A stretch of DNA of 64,000 bases from CAYUYV01 sp050331455 (GTDB lineage: Bacteria > Pseudomonadota > Alphaproteobacteria > JAJFIK01), in contig JBHJGV010000005.1 of NCBI GenBank assembly GCA_050331455.1, positions 62,001 to 126,000 of the forward strand, written 5' to 3'. This document shows, piece by piece, positions 47,701-54,590 of this stretch (positions are counted from its first letter, which is position 1; each line of letters opens with the position of its first letter). The position numbers and the translations under genes are program-made. Below the pieces are notes generated by a model, which searched no databases, had not been told where the DNA came from, and saw only the letters and a program-made list of their open reading frames with translations.

Positions 47701-49223
47701 TCGGGGCCGGCGAAAGCTATGTGGTGTTCGGATCGTCCACGGGCTTCAATGCCTTCATGGACCTGTCGACCCTGAACGGCAGCGACGGCTTCGTCCTCAA
47801 CGGGATCGATACGGGTGACCGGTCGGGCCTTGCAGTTTCGGAAGCGGGTGACTTCAACAATGACGGCATCAACGACCTGCTGATCGGCGCTTTCCTCGCC
47901 GATCCCAAGGGCGTCAACAATGCCGGGGAGACCTATCTTGTCTTCGGGGATGCCAATCTCGGCAACTCCGGCTCCCTCGACCTGTCCGACCTCAACGGCA
48001 CGAACGGCTTCGTCATCAATGGCCGCGGCGGTGCGGACCGGACCGGGCGCAGCGTCTCGTCCGCCGGGGACGTCAACGGAGACGGCTTCGACGACATCAT
48101 TGTGGGCGCCGTCAGCCCAAGCCCGAACGGCCAGAGTTCGGCCGGCCGCGGCTTCGTCGTCTTCGGCACCGGCGCTGCCCTTGCGCCCAGCCTGGACCTG
48201 TCGACCCTCGACGGCCAGAACGGCTTCGCCCTCAACGGCATCGATCCCTTTGACCTCGCGGGCCTTGCGGTGACCGGCGGCCATGACCTGAATGGCGACG
48301 GTCTCGACGACATGGTCATTGCGGCCGAGCGCGCCGACGGAACCGGCGGTGCGGATACGGGTGAGGTGTATGTGGTCTTCGGGTCGGCGAGCTTCGGCAC
48401 CGGAGGGTCGGCAAACGCCCTCAATCTGTCCGCCCTTGATGGATCCAACGGGTTCGTCCTTCGAGGGGAGAATGGCGGCGACTTTGCGGGGCGCTCCGTG
48501 TCCAGCGCCGAGGACGTCAATGGCGACGGCATCAGCGATCTCGTCATCGGTGCCGTGCTCGCCGATCCCAACCTGGTAGCCAGCGCCGGCCAGAGCTATG
48601 TGGTTTTCGGTGGCACCCATCTCGGTGCGGACGTGACGGTCGACCTGTCCCAACTCGACGGGGCCGACGGCTTCGCCCTGAACGGCATCGACGCCAGCGA
48701 CCTGTCGGGTCACTCCGTGGCCGGAACGGGAGACGTGAATGGCGACGGCCTGGGAGATCTGATCATCGGTGCCTATCGGGGTGACCCGAATGGGAACACC
48801 AATGCCGGCGAAAGCTATGTGGTCTTCGGTCAGGCCAATGGCCGGGTCATCGAAGGCGACGCGGGCGACACGGTCCTGACCGGCACGGCCGGCGACGATG
48901 CCTTGCGCGGGGCCGGCGGCAACGACACGCTGACCGGCGGCGGCGGTGACGACCTCTTCGTCGTGGGAGCTGACTTCGGGGACGACGTTATTGTCGACTT
49001 CGATCAGGACGGAAACGATGCGGTCAACGCGCGGGCCACCGGCGGCCTTTTCTCAGATTTCGATGGCTCAGATGACGGCACCATCGACGCTGCGGATGCG
49101 GGGCTGAGCCCATCGGTCGATCTCGTGAATGGCGGATTGGATCTCCGGCTGACCTTTGCCGACGGCTCCACCCTGACCTTCGAGGACACGACCGCGCTGG
49201 GCAGCGACGACATCGTGTTCTGA
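41781..49223 (+). CDS. Giant FG-GAP (integrin-alpha-like) repeat protein with Ig-like domains and RTX-like tail
   Basis: A 2480-residue acidic, probably secreted protein with no N-terminal signal peptide. It has 28 FG-GAP repeats of about 65-75 residues. Each has a start like LDLSxLDGxNGFxxNGID, a Ca2+-type loop GDVNGDGIDDLLIGA and a strand ESYVVFGS. The repeats fall in four groups of seven (about residues 4-535, 639-1140, 1242-1746, 1848-2352), separated by three bacterial Ig-like domains (about 536-632, 1143-1242, 1749-1845). FG-GAP propellers have seven blades, so four propellers are predicted. The tail has GTAGDDALRGAGGNDTLTGG and GGGDDLFVVGADFGDDVIVD, the RTX-like calcium-binding pattern of type I secreted proteins, and ends DDIVF. 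ATG 41781 follows GGAGAGG; a TTG at 41712 opens the frame. It is a probable adhesin or surface-layer protein. The type I secretion genes are not in the window. Confidence 0.9.
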   Translation: MRSNPFDLSALDGTNGLTLRGAGIADLTGLSVAAAGDLNNDGFDDILIGAPEADPLALAAALGGGPLPDLSNAVEDGLAFVVFGSSALGAGGADPLLALGTLNGVNGFIITGFDDGDGLGFSVNGAGDVNGDGIDDAIIGAPFGTRDAQDGIGEAYIVFGSTELGTTGAGASLAVSDLDGANGFVITGIDAGDQTGFSVAGAGDLNGDLIDDFLVSARDRNGSAGDTVVVFGSTGFGGTGGPSSFDLSSIDGANGFALNGIDAGDEAGSFVDGGGDINGDGLADLIIGAAEGDPASVTNAGESFVVFGSTALGSNGAPASLGLSSLDGLNGFVLNGGSIGDYAAVVSFTRDINGDHIDDLIVGAPFGDNTNSNAGESYVVFGSSAFGTSAGPASLDLTALNGTNGFVINGIDEDDNASVVSGAGDVNGDGLGDLLVGAPGPLAIDGGEGYVIFGSTGFSASQLDLSALDGSNGVVLNGIAAPLAAPVPPLLGTAVSNAGDVNGDGADDFLISAPAAGSTALTLNGDVFLVYGDDGIAPTAVVTTSEPDPTDTDPFMITIEFSEKVSGFDQADISVENGQIADFIAVSEKRFTAGVDADAEGTVTIDLPADAAIDRARNGTAPASFSIQIEADGGPIMPTADLDLSQLDGTNGVTIQGISVNDRSGAALSNAGDINGDGIDDVVIGAISGDPNGKPSAGETYVVFGSTDLGATAILGLLGQPATQGFVLNGINAQDQSGSAVSGLGDVNGDGVDDLGIGAVNADSSTGSSGGQTYVLFGNSNFGATGGITAFELSSLDGTNGFVIEGPDTNDNTGFSLSGAGDLNGDSVADFIIGERNDSGDLEEAYVVFGSSVGFGGTLNLGQLDGTDGFAINAGRGVVNDNFGQSVSEAGDVNNDGFDDLIIGASLTQNGLAQAVGAAYVVFGRSDFSASDLSLSTLDGTNGFTILEAVPNDLFGAAVSKAGDLNHDGFDDVVISEPYGGAGGRGRAYVVFGTSDTSISTLTVSDLDGSNGFLINGANSLDSLGFYNTSVSTAGDFNGDGIDDLLLGADVADPDGSTAAGEAYVVFGSSTGFAASVDLSSLDGTNGKTLNGIDPNDQAGAAVGSGDFNGDGASDLLIGAPGANRAGRNDTGESYVVFGTTSAPPAVTVSTTEPSPTQNDPFTVTFTFSEAVSGFAAEDVTVSGGVVNGPLFTADNQVFTGVVNAFLNAEVTVSVEAGVALDASSLGNLASNTVSVQVDNSLLDLSTLDGSNGFVVNGVNALDQSGFAVSGAGDVNNDGFGDFIIGARYADAGATRSGETYVVFGGTDVGVGGSFDLSSLDGTNGFMVGGSDFNDQSGSAVSDLGDVNGDGIDDLLIGAPLSDKGNTNPTSEGESYVIFGASTGFDDAIMASALNGSNGFVLAGIDPGDRSGLAVSGAGDFNGDGVNDLLIGAFLADPGNTSAGETYVVFGGSTLGSGGLFDLAGLNGSNGFILEGRGGFDRSGRSVSSAGDVNNDGFDDLIVGAVSPSPNGQSSAGQSYVVLGTSGATPTNLGVSSLDGRNGFALNGVDPFDLAGLSVSGAGDVNGDGIDDFMIGAERADVDGDSDAGEVYVVFGSTEFGATGADASIELSSLDGSNGFVLQGDDANDLTGRSLSDLGDVNGDGIDDLLVSAVLADPHGSNNAGISYVVYGSQDIGGSGAWSLSSLDGANGFAINGIDPDDLSGQSVSGVGDVNGDGLNDLIIGAYLADPGGRNASGESYVVFGRDATAPTVAITSLDGTNTDTNPFTATFTFSEDVTGFDANDILVSGGILNGPVSMIDARTYTAAFMGDGPGVLSIDVVRGAAQDGAGNGSDAANPFLINVTEDTLALSSLNGSNGFVLHGISNGDQSGFAVSGAGDVNGDGLKDLLIGARYADGGAPNGGETYVVFGDGSLGASGGFDLSALNGSNGFTLLGIDADDRSGAAVSHLGDVNGDGIDDLLIGANQGDPDGNVGAGESYVVFGSSTGFNAFMDLSTLNGSDGFVLNGIDTGDRSGLAVSEAGDFNNDGINDLLIGAFLADPKGVNNAGETYLVFGDANLGNSGSLDLSDLNGTNGFVINGRGGADRTGRSVSSAGDVNGDGFDDIIVGAVSPSPNGQSSAGRGFVVFGTGAALAPSLDLSTLDGQNGFALNGIDPFDLAGLAVTGGHDLNGDGLDDMVIAAERADGTGGADTGEVYVVFGSASFGTGGSANALNLSALDGSNGFVLRGENGGDFAGRSVSSAEDVNGDGISDLVIGAVLADPNLVASAGQSYVVFGGTHLGADVTVDLSQLDGADGFALNGIDASDLSGHSVAGTGDVNGDGLGDLIIGAYRGDPNGNTNAGESYVVFGQANGRVIEGDAGDTVLTGTAGDDALRGAGGNDTLTGGGGDDLFVVGADFGDDVIVDFDQDGNDAVNARATGGLFSDFDGSDDGTIDAADAGLSPSVDLVNGGLDLRLTFADGSTLTFEDTTALGSDDIVF
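45208..48835 (+). repeat. Tandem duplication of an Ig domain plus seven FG-GAP repeats (two ~1.8-kb units)
   Basis: Within the giant gene, unit A (45208-47020: Ig-like domain 2 plus seven FG-GAP repeats) and unit B (47024-48835: Ig-like domain 3 plus seven repeats) align repeat by repeat. The fourth repeats of the two units share VGAVSPSPNGQSSAG exactly and both have a GRGG variant. The fifth share DPFDLAGL and AERAD, and the third share DRSGLAVS and LLIGAFLADP. This order-preserving similarity is stronger than between neighbouring repeats, so the whole propeller-plus-linker was duplicated. Confidence 0.8.
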
Positions 49224-49252
49224 TCCGGCATTCCCGCAAAAAGTCGAAAGCG

Positions 49253-49282
49253 AAAACGGGGGCTCACAGCCCCCGTTTTTTT
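49253..49282 (+). terminator. Rho-independent terminator of the FG-GAP gene
   Basis: AACGGGGGCT and AGCCCCCGTT form a perfect 10-bp stem with a CAC loop, followed by a T-run of seven in total. It starts about 30 bases after the stop codon. A-T pairs flanking the stem could also help terminate the convergent MBL gene. Confidence 0.92.
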
Positions 49283-49375
49283 GCCTTCGGATCCGGCGGC
49301 GGATCAGAAAGCACCATAAAGCGACGGTTTCAGGGAAGCCCTGCGGAACCCCGCTTGCGGGATCACGCTCCCGGG

Positions 49376-50449
49376 TCATAGGCGGTTGGACACCTTGATC
49401 TCGTCGGTGCCGGCGGGCAGCGAGATGAAGGTGCCGTCCCGCCCCACAGTGTAGGGCCCGTCATACACGTCCTCGACACCGTCCGTAAACGCCCGTTCAA
49501 GAGCGGACAATGGAAGGGCCGGAACGATGTGATAGAACAACAGGTGATCGACCCCCGCAGCGGCGGCACTCTGCGCCGCCTGAACCGGCGAGGTGTGATA
49601 GTCCATGATATCGAGGGCGATCTTGGCAACGTTGGGCAGGCCATTGGCATCGGCGGCATTGTTCATCATGCCGACGAGCCGGAAAGACAGGGCCTCGTGG
49701 GCGAGCAGGTCCGCGCCTTTCGCAAAGCGCTCAAGATTGGGCGACTTTTTTGTATCTCCACTGATCACCAGAGACCGTCCGCCATATTCGAAACGATAGC
49801 CCACAGCCGGGGTCACCGGGAAATGATCGACCTTGAAGGCCGTCACCGTGATGCCGTCCTGGTCATAGACCGTCACGTCCTCGCCATCGGGCGGAGACTG
49901 GAATGCGTCCGCCTCGGCCGGTCCGCCGCTCGGCGGCACGACGGTTTCGCCATGGTGGGCGACGCGGTAGCCACGGTCGAGGTCATAGGCGGTGTTGAAC
50001 CCGTCCACGACCTGAGTGACGCCTTCCGGTCCGGCTACTGGAAGCGGCGTTTTGTGGTTGCCCTGGGCCCAGCGCAAGGTCATGAGTTCGCCCAGCCCGT
50101 CGATGTGGTCCGAATGGAAATGGGTCAGGAAAACCCGGGACACCTGGCCGGGAGACAGCCCCATGAGCGTGAGCGTGCGCGCGGCGCCGGAGCCGGAGTC
50201 GACAACGAACATGGTCTTGCCCGCAATGACGGTGACGCACGGTCCTGAGCGCCGAGGATCGGCCAGGGGCGATCCGGCGCCGCACAAGCCCACATGGAGG
50301 CCGTCGGGCAGCGCTGCCACCGGATCCGCGCCCAGGCGCGTCGACAAGGCCCGCTCGAAAATCCATAGACCAATGTCTTTTTGAAACACATACGCAACAC
50401 CCGCCAGTGCAGCCAAGACGACAACAAGAATGGCAATAATCCGGCCCAT
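49376..50449 (-). CDS. Membrane-anchored MBL-fold metallo-hydrolase
   Basis: A 357-residue protein. The N-terminal hydrophobic segment MGRIIAILVVVLAALAGVAY anchors or exports it. The metallo-beta-lactamase domain follows: VTVIAGKTMFVVDSGSGAAR, the dinuclear metal motif FLTHFHSDHIDGLGEL (HxHxDH), then RSLVISGDTKKSPNLERFAK (metal-bridging Asp region), LLAHEALS and the C-terminal LLFYHIVP with a further His. The arrangement resembles RNase Z / arylsulfatase-like hydrolases of the fold. The start at 50449 is preceded by GGAGGAGG; an ATG six codons earlier overlaps that site and is less likely. Divergent from the HIT gene. Substrate unknown. Confidence 0.87.
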   Translation of the reverse strand: MGRIIAILVVVLAALAGVAYVFQKDIGLWIFERALSTRLGADPVAALPDGLHVGLCGAGSPLADPRRSGPCVTVIAGKTMFVVDSGSGAARTLTLMGLSPGQVSRVFLTHFHSDHIDGLGELMTLRWAQGNHKTPLPVAGPEGVTQVVDGFNTAYDLDRGYRVAHHGETVVPPSGGPAEADAFQSPPDGEDVTVYDQDGITVTAFKVDHFPVTPAVGYRFEYGGRSLVISGDTKKSPNLERFAKGADLLAHEALSFRLVGMMNNAADANGLPNVAKIALDIMDYHTSPVQAAQSAAAAGVDHLLFYHIVPALPLSALERAFTDGVEDVYDGPYTVGRDGTFISLPAGTDEIKVSNRL

Positions 50450-50598
50450 GGGGCTTTCCTCCTCCATGACAATCTGCGTTATGGCATTGGGCGCCGGCCG
50501 GCTTTTTCGACCCCAGGGGCCGCATCTTGGTCTGGCACCCGATAACGCGATCCATTAACGACCCCCTTAAGACCTAACCGATCCGGGAGGCGAAGCCC

Positions 50599-51015
50599 AT
50601 GAGTTATGACAGCGGCAACATATTCGCGAAGATTATTCGGGGCGAAGCCCCCTGCGTGCGTGTCCATGAAGACGACAAGACCCTGGCCTTCATGGACATC
50701 ATGCCCCAATCGCCCGGCCACACGCTGGTTATCCCAAAGGCGTCGGCCGAAAACCTGTTCGACCTCGATCCCGCCATGCTGGAAGCCCTGATCGTGCGCA
50801 CCCAGACGGTTGCACGGGCCGTGAAGGCGGCCATGGAGGCGCCGGGCATCATGATCGCCCAACTCAACGGCTCCGAAGCCGGCCAGACGGTGTTTCACAT
50901 CCATTTTCATATCATCCCGCGCTGGCAGGGCGTCGATTTCAAGATGCACGCGCGGGACATGGCTGACATGGACACGCTGAAGGCCCAGGCCGAGAAGATC
51001 ATCGCCCATCTTTGA
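50599..51015 (+). CDS. HIT family nucleotide-binding protein
   Basis: A 138-residue protein of the Hint branch of the histidine-triad superfamily, nucleoside phosphoramidases or nucleotide hydrolases. It starts with NIFAKIIRGEAPCVRVHEDD and has AFMDIMPQSPGHTLVIPK and AQLNGSEAGQTVFHIHFHII, where the HxHxH triad lies at about residues 98-104. Length is typical. GGGAGG is about nine bases before the ATG. It is followed by the IS3/TonB-receptor scar. Confidence 0.93.
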   Translation: MSYDSGNIFAKIIRGEAPCVRVHEDDKTLAFMDIMPQSPGHTLVIPKASAENLFDLDPAMLEALIVRTQTVARAVKAAMEAPGIMIAQLNGSEAGQTVFHIHFHIIPRWQGVDFKMHARDMADMDTLKAQAEKIIAHL

Positions 51016-51131
51016 ACGGCGGCCCGACCTGAAAGGCCCTGTGCGTCTTGAAGTCCCACCACCTCCGCATGGACCCCGACGCTACCCGCCGCTTACCCAT
51101 AAAGAGACGGTTCATCCCATAGGGTGCTATG

Positions 51132-51297
51132 ACGCCGACGCTGCCGACGCAGGGTTCGATCCCGGCATCGGCAAGACGCTCCGTATACTTAATGCGAACG
51201 TACTGACGACCCCTGTCGCTGTGTTGCACCAGACCGCTCTGCTTTGCAGGGCATGGCCGGTACGGGGCTTGCTTGAGGGCGTCGAGGACAAAGCGCC
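51132..51297 (-). pseudogene. IS3-family transposase (OrfB) relic
   Basis: On the minus strand a roughly 55-codon stretch reads FVLDALKQAPYRPCPAKQSG and then LVQHSDRGRQYVRIKYTERL with AGIEPCVGSVG. This is the integrase-core region of IS3-group transposases around the second catalytic Asp (HSDRG). The rest of OrfB, OrfA and the terminal inverted repeats are missing on both sides, so it is only a remnant of an insertion. Confidence 0.75.
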
Positions 51298-51339
51298 TAT
51301 GCGTTATGACGCCCGTCAACCTTCTCAGCTTTTCGCGGC

Positions 51340-51511
51340 CACCTATCAGGTCAATGAAAATGTGCGGTTTCGGGTCGGGGCGGAGAACATATTCAACGCC
51401 TTTCCCGAAGAGGCCGAATTCCAGGCCAATCGCGGCCTGATCTATTCGCGCAACGCGCCCTATGACACCGACGGCGGCTTCGTTTACGGTCGGATCGATC
51501 TTTCCTTCTGA
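51340..51511 (+). pseudogene. C-terminal remnant of a TonB-dependent receptor
   Basis: The frame ends with TYQVNENVRFRVGAENIFNA and later RNAPYDTDGGFVYGRIDLSF, with terminal Phe. This is the last two to three strands of a TonB-dependent outer-membrane receptor barrel. The plug, the TonB box and most of the barrel are absent; upstream sequence is the IS3 relic. The gene was probably deleted by an insertion event. The stop is 18 bases before the PLP-enzyme start, suggesting the receptor once led that operon. Confidence 0.75.
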
Positions 51512-51529
51512 CCCGAAACGGATCGTGCC

Positions 51530-52834
51530 GTGATCAATCGACGCCATGTCCTGGAGGGCGCCGCCGGTTTGGCGGCGTCTTCGCTTGCCAGCCAACCCTT
51601 GATGGCCTCCGCGACCCCCCAGGTCGCGCCGACGGGCGCCCGGCCCTCCGCCGAAATGCTCGCCTCAGACGAAGCATTCTGGCGCGGGATTGCGGCGCTT
51701 TACGAGACCACCGACGACATCGTCAATCTGGAAAACGGCAATTGGGGCCTGATGGCCCAGCCGGTCCTCGAGCGCTATCTCGCCCTTACGCGAATGGTGA
51801 ACCGGCAGAACTCCTATTATGCCCGTCGGGCCTATGGGCCGGACGTTCTGGCAGCGCGGGCCCGGGTCGCGGCCACCCTTGGCGCGGGCGAGGACGAGAT
51901 CGTCTTTACCCGCGGGGCGACGGAGGCCCTCAAAGGCATCATCGGGGGCTACTCAAAGCTCAAGCCCGGCGATGCGGTCATGTATGCCGATCTCGATTAC
52001 GGGTCGATCCAGGCCTCCATGGACTGGCTGGCGGCCCGGGACGGCGCGTCGGTCGTGCGGCTCGAGGTGCCGGAACCCGCGACCCATGACGGCCTGATCG
52101 ATTTCTATACGGACGCCCTGAAAGCCAATCCCGCCGTGCGTCTTTTGCTGCTGACCCATGTCAGCCACCGCACGGGCCTTGTCATCCCCGTCAAGGCGAT
52201 CACGGCCGCCGCCCGCGCCCTTGGCGTCGATGTCGTGGTGGATGCGGCCCATTCCTGGGGTCAGATCGATTTCCGTATCGACGATCTGGGCGCGGATTTT
52301 GTCGGCTTCAACCTGCACAAATGGATCGGTGCGCCGGTCGGTGTGGGCCTTGCCTATATCCGGCGGGAACGCCTCGCCGACATCGCGCCGGACATGGCCT
52401 CGGGCGCGTGGGAGCAGGACCGCATTTCAGGGCGCGTCCATACGGGCACGGCCAATTTCGCGGCGATCCTGGCGGTGCCGCACGCCCTCGATTTCCATGA
52501 CCGGGTTGGCCCGGCCCGCAAGGAGGCGCGGGTGCGCCATCTGCGGACCCTGTGGGTGGACGCCGCCCGGGGCATTCCGGGCCTCCAGATCCTGACGCCG
52601 GAGGATCCGCGCCTGCATGCCGGCATCACCTCGTTCCGCTTTGCCGGCCAGGGCTCCGTCGAGGCCAACAAGGCCATCGCGGCCCGGTTGTTGGACGAGC
52701 ACAGCATCTTCACGGTGCATCGAAGCGGCGTTGCCGCCGGTGCCTGTATCCGGGTCACGCCCTCGCTCTACAACAGTGCGGCGGACGTTCAGCGTCTGGT
52801 CCCGGCCCTCGCCGCCATCGGGCAGAGCCTCTGA
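51530..52834 (+). CDS. Tat-exported class V aminotransferase-like PLP enzyme
   Basis: A 434-residue protein. The N-terminus MINRRHVLEGAAGLAASSLA is a twin-arginine signal with predicted cleavage near ASA. The mature part is an aminotransferase class V fold of the isopenicillin-N-epimerase/cysteine-desulfurase-like group: LENGNWGLMAQPV, EIVFTRGATEALKGII, VDAAHSWGQID (PLP-ring Asp) and DFVGFNLHKWIGAPVGVG, with the PLP Lys at about residue 263. The gene opens with GTG at 51530; an alternative start would lose the Tat motif. It follows a broken TonB-dependent receptor, so it may have lost its uptake partner. An exported PLP enzyme is unusual but known in this subgroup. Substrate unknown, perhaps an amino acid derivative taken up or detoxified in the periplasm. 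Confidence 0.87.
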   Translation: MINRRHVLEGAAGLAASSLASQPLMASATPQVAPTGARPSAEMLASDEAFWRGIAALYETTDDIVNLENGNWGLMAQPVLERYLALTRMVNRQNSYYARRAYGPDVLAARARVAATLGAGEDEIVFTRGATEALKGIIGGYSKLKPGDAVMYADLDYGSIQASMDWLAARDGASVVRLEVPEPATHDGLIDFYTDALKANPAVRLLLLTHVSHRTGLVIPVKAITAAARALGVDVVVDAAHSWGQIDFRIDDLGADFVGFNLHKWIGAPVGVGLAYIRRERLADIAPDMASGAWEQDRISGRVHTGTANFAAILAVPHALDFHDRVGPARKEARVRHLRTLWVDAARGIPGLQILTPEDPRLHAGITSFRFAGQGSVEANKAIAARLLDEHSIFTVHRSGVAAGACIRVTPSLYNSAADVQRLVPALAAIGQSL

Positions 52835-52869
52835 TCCGCAGAGGACACGCCGGGCAGGATGGATGGATG

Positions 52870-53541
52870 TCATTCGCCGAGAAAGAAGGACCGTTGGGCC
52901 GGTTCGATGGCACCGATCAGGGCCTGGATGAAGGCGCCATGCTTGTCGAAGGCCTCGTCCGGCTGGCGAGAGATGCTGGAGATCCGGATCAGCACGCCGT
53001 CGGGAATCCGGCCCTGGAGCCCGACCCGCAAACGAGACCATTGCTGCTCCAGCCCCGAGGAGGGCACGTCGCTGCCCACCCGCGTCCAGTAGGTGACGGG
53101 CTCGTGCCGGGCCTCTCGGCGGGTTTCCAGACCGATGACCGGCAGGGTCTCTCCGGCCACGGAAATAGTCCGGCGCCGGGGCTTCGAGACATCGAAGCCG
53201 AGGGACGCATAGCACCGCTCCGGCCGGTGGACCTGGAGCGCATCGCTCTGGTTCCGGCCATAGGCGATGACCAGCATCAGCCGCTCCCCGTCCGCATTGC
53301 GATAGGTGCGTGACACGGTCTGGTCGTAGATCCGGCTGGTGAGCGAGTCCTCATCGTCCGAAGCGCGCGGCAGGACGGGTGTCACGGTCTTGTCGAGCGA
53401 CCACCCGGCAAAGGACTCAGGCACCACGTCGTCGAGCACCAGGGGCGTGCCCGATCCGGTCAGACGCGGAGTCATGAGCAGGGCGGCGACGGCCGCGATG
53501 GCCATGGCGATGGCGACGGTCCAAATCCAGGATGCCTTCAT
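52870..53541 (-). CDS. epsI: EpsI domain protein (exosortase partner)
   Basis: A 223-residue membrane-anchored protein with an N-terminal TM segment (about residues 7-23) and an exported domain. The EpsI family signature is LQVHRPERCYASLGF at residues 102-116. YGRNQSDALQVH and YWTRVGSD fit as well, and AFDKHGAFIQALIGAI ends the domain. EpsI is found next to, or fused with, exosortases in exopolysaccharide and PEP-CTERM sorting systems; its biochemical role is not settled. It starts 15 bases after the exosortase stop codon, so the two are one operon. Confidence 0.88.
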   Translation of the reverse strand: MKASWIWTVAIAMAIAAVAALLMTPRLTGSGTPLVLDDVVPESFAGWSLDKTVTPVLPRASDDEDSLTSRIYDQTVSRTYRNADGERLMLVIAYGRNQSDALQVHRPERCYASLGFDVSKPRRRTISVAGETLPVIGLETRREARHEPVTYWTRVGSDVPSSGLEQQWSRLRVGLQGRIPDGVLIRISSISRQPDEAFDKHGAFIQALIGAIEPAQRSFFLGE

Positions 53542-53556
53542 GGGAGCAGACCTCGA

Positions 53557-54489
53557 TCAAGCGGCGGCCGGCGCGTCGGCCCGGCGGCGAAGCAGCCGGA
53601 TCAGCACCGTATCGACCATCAGGAACACACCGAGCGCCGCTGTGAACATGACGATACCGGAGAAATCATGGATGAAGCCCTGACCCGCCGCATCGCCGAG
53701 ATGGTAGGTCACCAGCAAAAGGATCAGCACGCGCACGAGATTGGCGATGAAGGCCGCCGGCACCATGAGCAGCAGGAGCGCAATATTGTGCAGACGGCTC
53801 GGATGCCCCGCCAGATACACATAAAAGAGGCCCACCGCAGACAGGCTGAAGATTGAGTTGAGACCGGCGCAGGCGTCTTTCACCAAGAGCTCGTATTGGC
53901 CGATATAGAGCACCACCCCATTCTGGGAGATCGGATAGCCAAGGGCGTAGAGCCAGTCCGTCGCCACCTCGGAAATCACCTGCTTCAGCGGACCCGTCAG
54001 GCCGTTCATGATCCATCCGGGAATGGGCACCGCGAACATCAGGAACAACAGCGGGAACCAAAGCTGCCGCAGCAGGCGCCAGCCGTGGAAAATCAGCAGG
54101 AGACCCATGAGCACGGGCAGAACCGAGCCGACCTCCACGAACAGCATGGTCTGGGACCGGCCGACGGCGTAGCAGGCAAGGCCGAAGGCGAGGATCAATC
54201 CGCCAAGGACGGGTCGGGGGGCGGACGGTGTCAGGTCGAAGGCCTTCAGGCGGAAATAGGCGAGTCCGCAGGCCACGGCGATGATAAAGGGCCCGTGGCC
54301 GTCCTGGGGCTGCTCCCACGGCCCACTGGACAAACGCGCAATGGTCGGCCCGTACAGGGCGACAAAGGCAAGGCCGATCGGCCAGAACACGGCCATGGGG
54401 TGGCGCCGGGCCGCATCCACCGCGATCCGGACCTGATGGATGCCATCCTTGAGCGCATCGGGAATCCGTTCTGTCACCGCCTGTCCCAT
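53557..54489 (-). CDS. xrt: Exosortase (Xrt family)
   Basis: A 310-residue polytopic inner-membrane cysteine protease-like enzyme that cuts and sorts proteins with a C-terminal PEP-CTERM-type signal. About eight TM segments are present. The predicted catalytic residues are Cys207 in VKDACAGLNSIFSLSAVGLF, Arg253 in IANLVRVLILLLVTYHLGD and His274 in FIHDFSGIVMF, all in the conserved order. The start at 54489 (MGQAVTERIP) is chosen for GGGAGAG upstream; the open frame extends 87 codons into the intergenic terminator. The closest subclass cannot be named without profiles. No PEP-CTERM-like target was found in the window. A terminator separates it from the upstream amidohydrolase genes. Confidence 0.9.
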   Translation of the reverse strand: MGQAVTERIPDALKDGIHQVRIAVDAARRHPMAVFWPIGLAFVALYGPTIARLSSGPWEQPQDGHGPFIIAVACGLAYFRLKAFDLTPSAPRPVLGGLILAFGLACYAVGRSQTMLFVEVGSVLPVLMGLLLIFHGWRLLRQLWFPLLFLMFAVPIPGWIMNGLTGPLKQVISEVATDWLYALGYPISQNGVVLYIGQYELLVKDACAGLNSIFSLSAVGLFYVYLAGHPSRLHNIALLLLMVPAAFIANLVRVLILLLVTYHLGDAAGQGFIHDFSGIVMFTAALGVFLMVDTVLIRLLRRRADAPAAA

Positions 54490-54590
54490 GGGCTCTCTCC
54501 CAAACCAAATCTTGTGGGTTTCGGCCCGGACTATGCCACTGCGCCCCGTCGAAGGGAATGGGGACGCGACCGTGCCCCACAACCGTGAGT

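Noticed and set aside
44556..48713. Two long minus-strand frames (587 and 714 codons) inside the FG-GAP gene with internally repetitive products.
   Set aside because: Their repetitiveness only mirrors the sense-strand repeats; no start context or domain supports them.
41781..49223. Possible exosortase substrate, because it is a large surface protein near an xrt gene.
   Set aside because: The C-terminus is an RTX-like type I secretion tail ending DDIVF, with no PEP motif, TM segment or basic cluster.
51041..51511. A 156-codon frame as an intact gene.
   Set aside because: Its first half is antisense to the IS3 relic and only its last ~60 codons resemble a protein (TonB-receptor end), so it is a chance fusion across a scar.
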